Below are positions 1 to 5,326 of a DNA stretch of 6,317 bases, piece by piece. The first letter of the stretch is position 1, and each line of letters starts with the position of its first letter. The DNA is taken from positions 1 through 6,317 of the forward strand of contig JBBRLA010000522.1 of NCBI GenBank assembly GCA_038231615.1. Direction: 5' to 3'. Position numbers and translations under genes: made by a program. The notes under the pieces were generated by a model that did not search any database, was not told the DNA's origin, and saw nothing but the letters and a program-made list of their open reading frames with translations. The DNA comes from JBBRLA01 sp038231615. GTDB taxonomy: Bacteria > Myxococcota_A > Polyangia > Palsa-1104 > JAEUJZ01.

Positions 1-671
1 GCGACCTGGAGGACGAGGTCCGCGCCGGGCGTTTCCGCCAGGACCTCTTCTACCGCCTATCGGTGGTGCGCCTGTCCCTACCGCCCCTGCGGGACCGCGC
101 CGAGGACATCCCACTGCTGGTCGAGTCGTTCCTCGCCGACCACGCCTACAACCGCCAGCCCGACGGCGGCAGGAAGTGCACCCGGGTATCGCCTCAGGCG
201 ATGGAGCTGCTTAGCGCCTACCCCTGGCCGGGCAACGTCCGCGAGCTGGTCAACGCCGTGGAACGGGCAGTCAGCTTCGCCGCCAGCGACACCATCGGGG
301 TGGACGACCTGCCCGAGACCGTTCGCGGGGAAGAGCCAGCCGGGCCCTCACCGCCCCCACGCCAAAGGGAGCCTACCGCCACCTCGCCCCGGCCGATCGA
401 GAGCGAACTGAAGGCGCTCTCGCCAGGGTCGCCGTCGTTGCCGGGGCAGTCGCCATCCCCCGGGCCCCACACCGACATGCCCTTCAAGGACGCCAAGGAG
501 ATCTGGGTGTCCTCGTTCGAGCGGGAGTACGTGCTGCACCTTCTGCGCAAGAACCGCGGCAACATCTCCCACGCCGCCCGCGAGGCGGAGATCGACCGCA
601 AGTACTTCCGCAAGCTGATGCGCAAGTACGACATCGATGGGCCCCGGGACGACCCAGACGAAGAAGAGTAG
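1..671 (+). CDS. Sigma-54-dependent transcriptional regulator, NtrC type (5' end missing)
   Basis: This is the C-terminal 222 residues of a bacterial enhancer-binding protein that uses ATP hydrolysis to open sigma-54 RNA polymerase promoters. The reading frame is open from the window edge, entering at base 3. Fragment residues 9-22 (GRFRQDLFYRLSVV) and 26-40 (LPPLRDRAEDIPLLV) are the conserved end of the sigma-54 AAA+ core. Residues 75-82 (WPGNVREL) are the sensor II motif. Residues 109-160 form a Pro/Ser-rich linker, longer than usual. Residues 162-212 form a Fis-type DNA-binding domain with helix-turn-helix GNISHAAREAEIDRKYFRKL. A short acidic tail precedes the TAG stop. Walker A/B, the GAFTGA loop and any receiver or other sensory domain lie upstream of the window, so the input signal is unknown. 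The gene is convergent with the response regulator, 24 bp away, so it is not in that operon. The family call is secure; the target genes are not known. Confidence 0.95.
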   Translation, partial: DLEDEVRAGRFRQDLFYRLSVVRLSLPPLRDRAEDIPLLVESFLADHAYNRQPDGGRKCTRVSPQAMELLSAYPWPGNVRELVNAVERAVSFAASDTIGVDDLPETVRGEEPAGPSPPPRQREPTATSPRPIESELKALSPGSPSLPGQSPSPGPHTDMPFKDAKEIWVSSFEREYVLHLLRKNRGNISHAAREAEIDRKYFRKLMRKYDIDGPRDDPDEEE

Positions 672-682
672 CCGCTTCTCCC

Positions 683-696
683 GATCGTCGACGATC
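683..696. repeat. Perfect 14-bp palindrome between convergent genes
   Basis: GATCGTCGACGATC is identical to its reverse complement. It fills much of the 24-bp gap between two convergent stop codons (TAG ending at 671 on plus, TAG at 696-698 on minus). It could fold as a 5-bp stem with a 4-base loop in either transcript, but no T-tract follows on either strand. A standard intrinsic terminator is therefore not supported. It could be a protein-binding site or chance. Confidence 0.4.
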
Positions 697-1496
697 TACC
701 CTGAAGAGGCCCGCTGTGCCTGGGCTTCGTCTATCCGCCTGGCGCCCTCCATCAGGAGGTGCATCGTCTGGGTGCGGATCTCGTCTTCCATGTCCACCTC
801 GCCCGCGGTGAAGTCGAAGCGACCGTCCGCCCACCCGAGCAGGGTGTAGATGACATCCGCGCCCTTGCGGGTGAAGGGCCCATCCCCCTCCAGCCGGGCC
901 GAGAGCACCCGCCCGGTCTTGCAGAAGAGCCGGCCTACCGCCCGGCCCCGGGTCAGGACCAGGATGCCGCTCTTGCGCTCCATGTCGATCATCGCCAGCA
1001 GGCTGGACAGCCCCAACTGGTCCAGCGTCCCGTGGATGCCATTGCTGCGCGACGAATTCGCCTGCAGATCCCCGGGGGTCGGCTGCGCCACCGATAGGGA
1101 CTGTGCCTGCTGGTCCAGCGCCCGGCGCTTCTTCAGGGCGTTGGCCACCCGCAGGTCCAGTTCTTCGAAGCGGAAGGGCTTGGGCAGGTAATCGTCCGCC
1201 CCCAGGCGGAAGCCCCGAATGCGCTCCTCGTCGCCGCCCAGGGCGGTCAGGAAGATCACCGGGGTCAGGGCCAGCTCCGCGCGGCTGCGCAAGGTCCGCA
1301 CCAGGGACCAGCCGTCCATCTTGGGCATCATCACATCCGTGATCACCAGATCCGGGCGCAGCTTTATCGCCTTCTGCAAGCCATCTTCCCCGTCGACAGC
1401 CGTGTAGATGGTGTGGCCGCGCTTCTCCAGCACGGTGGTCACCATGCGCACGATCCATGGGTCGTCATCGACGATGAGGATCTGCGCGCCTGCCAT
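696..1496 (-). CDS. Response regulator: receiver domain plus DUF4388 (PATAN) domain
   Basis: This is a 266-residue cytoplasmic phosphoacceptor protein. Residues 4-120 form a CheY-like receiver: acidic pocket D10/D11, phosphoacceptor D54 in ITDVMMPKMDG, switch T84, Y103 and K106 in YLPKPF. All catalytic positions are present, so it should be phosphorylatable. A polar linker (about 125-152) leads to residues 154-257, which match the DUF4388/PATAN pattern (GIHGTLDQLGLSSLL, then SGILVLTRG, then GWADGRFDF). That domain is frequent in deltaproteobacterial signalling proteins and is thought to mediate protein contacts rather than DNA binding. No DNA-binding domain or enzyme output is visible. An in-frame TAA lies four bases upstream of the ATG, which fixes the start at 1496 or an internal codon. 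It is the last gene of the minus-strand cluster, 41 bp after the flippase-like gene. No histidine kinase is present in the window, so its partner is unknown. Confidence 0.93.
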   Translation of the reverse strand: MAGAQILIVDDDPWIVRMVTTVLEKRGHTIYTAVDGEDGLQKAIKLRPDLVITDVMMPKMDGWSLVRTLRSRAELALTPVIFLTALGGDEERIRGFRLGADDYLPKPFRFEELDLRVANALKKRRALDQQAQSLSVAQPTPGDLQANSSRSNGIHGTLDQLGLSSLLAMIDMERKSGILVLTRGRAVGRLFCKTGRVLSARLEGDGPFTRKGADVIYTLLGWADGRFDFTAGEVDMEDEIRTQTMHLLMEGARRIDEAQAQRASSG

Positions 1497-1514
1497 GGTT
1501 TAATTCTATCTTGA

Positions 1515-1522
1515 CTCCTCCC
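1515..1522 (-). promoter_or_regulatory. Possible Shine-Dalgarno for the response regulator, unusually distant
   Basis: On the minus strand GGGAGGAG is a strong ribosome-binding match, but it ends 18 bases before the ATG at 1496, longer than the usual 5-10. The intervening AT-rich stretch contains an in-frame TAA, so no closer upstream start exists in this frame. The 41-bp gap shows no clear promoter or terminator, which favours cotranscription with the upstream gene. Confidence 0.4.
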
Positions 1523-1537
1523 AATCGTCAAAGAAGG

Positions 1538-2653
1538 TCAAGGGGAATCGACTTTCTGGGAACCCCATTGCGTGAAGCGCAGCACGAAGCGCAGGGAGAA
1601 CACGCCAAGGATCGTCAAGGGGACGATGTGGGCGGCATGGTACAGGAGCGCGAAGGCCAGCGCCTCCCCGGAGGGCACCCCGAGCTGGTGAAGGATCAGC
1701 ACCGCCCCCGCCTCCAGCACCCCCACCTGCCCGGGGGTCGAGGGGATGGCGATGGCCAGGTTGATCCCCAGGAAGGTCAAAACCCACGCTGAGAGCGGCA
1801 GGTGCGCCCCCACCGAAAGCAGACACAGCCCCAGCATCCCCACGTCCGTCAGGTCCGAGACGGTGGACCACCAAAGGGATCGCAAAAGGACCGCCGGGGA
1901 CCCCATCGCCCCCATGCCCTCCCCCAGGCGATAGAGGAAGCGCCGGCCCCGGATGCGCAGGGCCGCTAAGAAGCGCCGCCCCCCCGACATGGATGGGGAC
2001 GCGGGCAGGGCGGATTCCGGCGGCAGCATCCCTTTTGCCGCCATGCGCCGGCCCCCGTAGATACACAGGAAAAGCCCCAGCGGCCCCACCGCGGCGAACC
2101 CGAAGAGCGAAAGGCGGATCGCCTGGGGGGGCGCCGCGAAGATCGCCACAAGGAGCCCAAAAAAACCCAGGCTCACCGCCTCGATGAGCTTCTCCACCAC
2201 CTGCCCGGCCACCACCGATCCCGTCGAGTAACCGTGCCGCTTGCGCAGGTACACCGGGCGCAGCGCCTCCCCGGCGCGGGCGGGCAAGAGGTTGCTGGCG
2301 GCGTAGCTGGCGCACAGGAGCAGGCCCAACTCCCACAGGTGCAACTTCCCCATGTCCTCCTTCACCGGCGCCACCTTTATGGGCGAAAGCAGTGCCCACC
2401 AGCGCAGGGTGCGCGCCAGCAGGTTCACTGTCAGGTTCAGCACCACCGCCAGCGACAAAAGGAGCCAGTTAGCACGGCCCACCACCGCCAGCACCTGCCG
2501 CAGATCCAGCCGCCGCAGGAGCAGCCAGCAGAGCACCAGCGCCGCCACGGTGAAGAGCAGTCGGGCCACGAGGCCGAATCTGTGCCCCCCGCCGGCCTCG
2601 CGCTGTCCATCCGGGTCCCGCGGGTCCGAGGCCTGTGCCGAAGCCGGGGTCAA
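1538..2653 (-). CDS. Flippase-like integral membrane protein (LPG_synthase_TM / UPF0104 family)
   Basis: This is a 371-residue multi-pass inner-membrane protein. After a polar, Gly-rich N-terminus (1-26), hydrophobic segments lie near residues 28-46, 62-82, 107-128, 155-175, 182-200, 262-282, 288-303, 313-324 and 332-356. Two family signatures are visible: NLLPARAGEALRP at 121-133, with R126 and E129, and PSTPGQVGVLEAG at 304-316, with E314. Both are typical of the membrane half of MprF lysyl-phosphatidylglycerol synthases and of stand-alone relatives with proposed lipid-flipping roles. The cytosolic aminoacyl-transferase half of MprF is absent, so lipid lysylation is not expected. A basic, Pro/Ser-rich loop at about 201-245 interrupts the helices. 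The start is TTG, whose last two bases are shared with the TGA of the upstream transporter gene (TTGA overlap), implying translational coupling; no ATG or GTG lies before the first helix. Related proteins occur beside hopanoid and other polycyclic lipid genes, but the substrate here is unknown. Confidence 0.88.
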   Translation of the reverse strand: MTPASAQASDPRDPDGQREAGGGHRFGLVARLLFTVAALVLCWLLLRRLDLRQVLAVVGRANWLLLSLAVVLNLTVNLLARTLRWWALLSPIKVAPVKEDMGKLHLWELGLLLCASYAASNLLPARAGEALRPVYLRKRHGYSTGSVVAGQVVEKLIEAVSLGFFGLLVAIFAAPPQAIRLSLFGFAAVGPLGLFLCIYGGRRMAAKGMLPPESALPASPSMSGGRRFLAALRIRGRRFLYRLGEGMGAMGSPAVLLRSLWWSTVSDLTDVGMLGLCLLSVGAHLPLSAWVLTFLGINLAIAIPSTPGQVGVLEAGAVLILHQLGVPSGEALAFALLYHAAHIVPLTILGVFSLRFVLRFTQWGSQKVDSP

Positions 2654-5253
2654 GACAGGATGCCCGTGTCTCGGTTCGCCCGCCCCCGCCGCTGCTGGAG
2701 CCTGCCGAACGCCACGATCAGGCAGGGCACGATGACGATGGCCGCGGTGATGCTGGTCAGCTCTCCCAGCACCGCCGCCATGCCGAACGAGCGGATCGCC
2801 CCGGTGTCCGAGAGCAGCAAGACCGCATACCCGATCATCGTGGTCAGGGAGCAGAGCACCACCGCGGTGCCGGTCGAAAGGAGGCCCATGCCCAGGTGCC
2901 CGTTCTCGGCGACCTCCTGCCGCAGCCGGGCCATGACGTTGAACGGGTAGTCCACGCCGATGCCGATGGTGATCGGCACGGCGATGTAGTTCAGGAAGTT
3001 CAGCCGCACATGCAAGAGCCCCATCAGCCCGAGCATGCCGAACGCCCCGACGAAAAGGGCGTACGAGGTGATGAGGAAGTCGCGCCCCGGCCCGAAGGAC
3101 ACCAGCAGCAGCAGCAGCACCAACAAAAGGGAGATCGCCGAGGCCAGCGGACCATCCCGCTGCACCGCCTCCATCATGTCGACGAAGATCACCTCCGCCC
3201 CGGAAACCTGCAAGGTGCGGCGGATCTCGTCGGGCAGCCTGAGGGCACGCAGCAGCTCCACGGCCTGCTTGTTGCCGCGGTAGCTCCAGTTCTGGAACGC
3301 CGGCCCGGGATGGATGGCCAAAAGCCTGCCCACCGCGCCGTTGCTCTCGGTGAAGGCCAGGCGGATGCGCTCCGGCAGGTCCGCGGCGCCGACCGGGTGA
3401 AGCACGGCGGCTGGCGGCGGCTTTAGTTCCTCCAAAAAGCGCGCCTCATCGCTGCCGTCAGCGGCATAGGGCTCGACCTTCTCGACCAGGGCGCGGATGT
3501 CTTGCAAAAGAGCGATCTTCCCCCGCTGTTCATCCGGTGTCCCGGGCAGCACGTTGGGCAAGGCGTCGATCTTGCCGAGGATGCGCTGCTTTGGAGGCAC
3601 GTCCTTTTGCGCCTCCTCGATGGCCGAAAGCACCATCTTGACATCCTCGACCCGGTCGGTGCCCAGGTAAAAGCCGCCGGAGAGGTCCTTGCCGAAGGCC
3701 GCGTCCAGGCGTCGCGACCACTGCCCGGGGGCGCTTTTGGGCAGCGAGCGGCTGCGCAGGCTGCGCAGGTCGTCTTCGAAGGGGTCCCGGGTGAGCTTTA
3801 CCCCGCCGTAGATCCCCAGGGCAAAGGTGACCATCACCACCAGGAAGGCCAACCCTTGAAGAAGGCGCGGCCGGTGGATGTGCAGGCGCCGGTGCGACGA
3901 GCTGGCGATGCAGCGCACCAGCGGGCGCCGGTGCTCAAGGAGCGTCAGGAGGGCGGGCAGGACCAGGTAGCTTGACGCCCAGCAAAAGACCATGCCGCTG
4001 CCGGCGATGATACCGAACTCGGAGAAGCCGCGGAAGCTGGTGATGATCAGGGAAAAGTACGCGGTGCCGGCGGCGGCGGCGGCCACCAGGGTGGGCAGGG
4101 CCGTCAGTTGCAGGGCGGTGCGCAAGGCGGCGCTATGCACCACCCCGCGGCGGCGTTCCTCCAGATAGCGGGAGAGCAGGATGACGCCGAAGTTGATGCC
4201 GTTTCCCGCCACCACCGACCCCAGAAAGGCCGTCGACGAATTGAGTTGTCCCACCCACAGGCGGGTGAAGCCGAAGGTGGCGGCGCAGCCCACAAGCAGG
4301 CTCGCGCAGAGGGCGAACACCGCCAGTGGCGCCCGCAACGCCAGGAGCAAAAGCCCCATCACCAGCGTCAGGCACAGGACGGTGGAGATGGCCACGTCGC
4401 GCAGGATCAGGTCGTGCTCCAGCGACGCGGTCACCGGGTCGCCGGCGTAGCCCACCACCAGATCCGGGTGATAGCCGGCCGGGTACAGCGACGCGACCCC
4501 CTTGCCGATGGCGGCCAGCGCCTCCTGCCCCTTGCGCGGCTCGGTGTCGCCGAAGGGGCAGCGCACCACCAGCATGCGCAGGCGCCCGTCCTCGCCGATG
4601 TAGCCCGGGGGCCTTTCGGAGATGGCGCGGGCCTCGTCAAGGCGCGCCTTCAGGTCGTCCATCGGGTCGTTTGTCGTAGGGTTTGGCGTATTGATTATTG
4701 TGTCGCTTGTCGCGTCATGTGTCGCAGGGTTGGGCTTCGCCGCGCCCGGCACGCTCTTTTGCGCCGGCTCGTCGTCCAGAAGGTTCACCAGCAGGGGGTT
4801 GCGCTTTTCCTTTTCTTTCTCGACGCGGCGGCTCAGCTCGTCGCGGGCCCGGCGCAGGTCGTCGAGCTTGGCGTACAGGTGCCGGTGGTCCCAGATGAAG
4901 CGGCGCATCGCCCCATCGTCCTCGTCCACCTCGCGCAGGAGGTCCGGCGGCACGTCCTTTCGCAGACGTTGCGCCAGGTCGGTGGCGAAGCGCCGGGTCG
5001 CCTCCATGGAAGGCGAGGCGATCCCGATCTCGATGACCGCCACCGAGGGCTTGCGCGCGGTGAGCTGCCGCAGCGCCCGCACCGAGGGCTGCTGATCGGG
5101 CAGAAGCCAGCTAAACTCGGTGTGCAGCGGCAGGGTCGTCGCCAGGGCCACTCCGGCCACTGCCAGCAGCGCGGCGTAGACGACGATCGCCTGGGCCCGC
5201 TCCATCACCCAGACCGGGTAGGCCCGGACCAAACCGAGAAGGCGCATCTTCAT
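2650..5253 (-). CDS. RND superfamily MMPL-type transporter, probable lipid exporter
   Basis: This 867-residue proton-driven inner-membrane pump has the classic duplicated RND layout. TM1 is at about 22-42, followed by periplasmic domain 1 (43-283). TM2-6 lie at about 284-439, with a basic cytoplasmic linker to 465. TM7 is at about 466-484, followed by periplasmic domain 2 (487-703), and TM8-12 lie at about 704-849. The MMPL hallmarks are SWLLPDQQPSV after TM1, GNGINFGVILLSRYLEERRRG at TM4 and GIGVDYPFNVMARLRQE at TM10. TM10 has the Asp-Tyr relay pair (D768-Y769), while the matching TM4 position is Asn-Phe (N354-F355). Domain 1 contains a charged helical stretch (133-152) and an Asn/Thr/Pro-rich insert (173-199). 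The ATG at 5253 is preferred because it directly precedes TM1, follows a GAGGTAGGA sequence and does not overlap the divergent gene. The frame is open to an ATG at 5349 (899 residues), and an ATG at 5247 is also possible. Length and partners resemble the hopanoid transporter HpnN, but that identity is not established. Confidence 0.93.
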   Translation of the reverse strand: MKMRLLGLVRAYPVWVMERAQAIVVYAALLAVAGVALATTLPLHTEFSWLLPDQQPSVRALRQLTARKPSVAVIEIGIASPSMEATRRFATDLAQRLRKDVPPDLLREVDEDDGAMRRFIWDHRHLYAKLDDLRRARDELSRRVEKEKEKRNPLLVNLLDDEPAQKSVPGAAKPNPATHDATSDTIINTPNPTTNDPMDDLKARLDEARAISERPPGYIGEDGRLRMLVVRCPFGDTEPRKGQEALAAIGKGVASLYPAGYHPDLVVGYAGDPVTASLEHDLILRDVAISTVLCLTLVMGLLLLALRAPLAVFALCASLLVGCAATFGFTRLWVGQLNSSTAFLGSVVAGNGINFGVILLSRYLEERRRGVVHSAALRTALQLTALPTLVAAAAAGTAYFSLIITSFRGFSEFGIIAGSGMVFCWASSYLVLPALLTLLEHRRPLVRCIASSSHRRLHIHRPRLLQGLAFLVVMVTFALGIYGGVKLTRDPFEDDLRSLRSRSLPKSAPGQWSRRLDAAFGKDLSGGFYLGTDRVEDVKMVLSAIEEAQKDVPPKQRILGKIDALPNVLPGTPDEQRGKIALLQDIRALVEKVEPYAADGSDEARFLEELKPPPAAVLHPVGAADLPERIRLAFTESNGAVGRLLAIHPGPAFQNWSYRGNKQAVELLRALRLPDEIRRTLQVSGAEVIFVDMMEAVQRDGPLASAISLLLVLLLLLVSFGPGRDFLITSYALFVGAFGMLGLMGLLHVRLNFLNYIAVPITIGIGVDYPFNVMARLRQEVAENGHLGMGLLSTGTAVVLCSLTTMIGYAVLLLSDTGAIRSFGMAAVLGELTSITAAIVIVPCLIVAFGRLQQRRGRANRDTGILS
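4671..4735 (-). repeat. Imperfect direct repeat encoding a low-complexity loop insert
   Basis: Plus-strand 4671-4687 and 4719-4735 match at 14 of 17 bases by eye, around the shared pattern TGTCGYAGGGTT. Further TGTCGC copies lie between them, at 4701-4706 and 4708-4713. On the coding (minus) strand the two arms encode PNPATHD and PNPTTND inside periplasmic domain 1 of the MMPL transporter. The segment is visibly AT-richer than its surroundings (for example ATTGATTATTG) and the reading frame is kept throughout. Confidence 0.6.
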
Positions 5254-5268
5254 CGAATGTGCGGATTG

Positions 5269-5277
5269 TCCTACCTC
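5269..5277 (-). promoter_or_regulatory. Ribosome-binding sequence supporting the ATG at 5253
   Basis: Read on the minus strand this is GAGGTAGGA, a double purine-rich match. It ends 15 bases before the ATG at 5253, slightly long but usable. It is the main support for the 867-residue transporter over the 899-residue version beginning at 5349, whose first 23 bases would overlap the divergent gene. Confidence 0.45.
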
Positions 5278-5284
5278 AAAGAAG

Positions 5285-5303
5285 GGCAGGTTGTCCACCT
5301 GCC
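5285..5303. promoter_or_regulatory. Inverted repeat, candidate operator
   Basis: GGCAGGT (5285-5291) and ACCTGCC (5297-5303) are perfect 7-base inverted arms around a 5-base spacer. The site is centred at 5294, near the middle of the divergent intergenic region, and overlaps the candidate -35 elements of both directions. Its position suits a repressor or activator controlling both genes. It might instead form a hairpin in a leader transcript. No regulator can be assigned. Confidence 0.45.
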
Positions 5304-5326
5304 TGCCGGATGCTAGCGTGCCAGGG

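Larger units (their letters stand above)
5254..5326. promoter_or_regulatory. Divergent intergenic control region
   Basis: These 73 bp separate the start of the leftward transporter operon from the rightward secreted-protein gene and must carry or adjoin both promoters. Rightward, TTGTCC (5291-5296), a 17-base spacer and TAGCGT (5314-5319) preceded by TGC make a weak sigma-70-like pair with an extended -10; transcription would then begin almost at the ATG. Leftward, TGGACA (plus-strand 5292-5297) matches a -35 box at five of six bases, but its -10 is poor. A perfect -24-like TGGCACG also reads leftward (5317-5323). None of these is convincing alone; the regulatory role is inferred from the divergent layout. 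Confidence 0.45.

Noticed and set aside
662..679. AGAAG/CTTCT stem as a terminator of the sigma-54 regulator gene
   Set aside because: A 5-bp stem with an 8-base loop and no following T-tract is too weak to call.
484..1458. 324-codon minus-strand frame spanning the convergent junction
   Set aside because: It overlaps both the sigma-54 regulator and the receiver protein, which have firm motifs, and its translation is low-complexity Gly/Arg/Pro.
1538..2653. Full MprF lysyl-phosphatidylglycerol synthase
   Set aside because: Only the membrane flippase-like half is present; there is no C-terminal aminoacyl-transferase domain.
3103..3117. (CAG)5 trinucleotide run
   Set aside because: On the coding strand it is a run of CTG leucine codons in TM8, explained by membrane-helix composition and codon bias.
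2635..3426. 263-codon plus-strand frame opposite the transporter's 3' part
   Set aside because: The composition is Gln/His/Arg-rich with no recognisable domain; it is a shadow of the minus-strand gene.
4068..4083. GGC repeat run
   Set aside because: It encodes the alanine run in TM5 of the transporter; it is coding bias, not a functional repeat.
4108..5316. 402-codon open frame on the plus strand opposite the transporter gene
   Set aside because: It is rich in Gln, Arg, His and Gly without domain motifs, and it is antisense to a gene with clear RND signatures. Long antisense frames are expected at this GC content.
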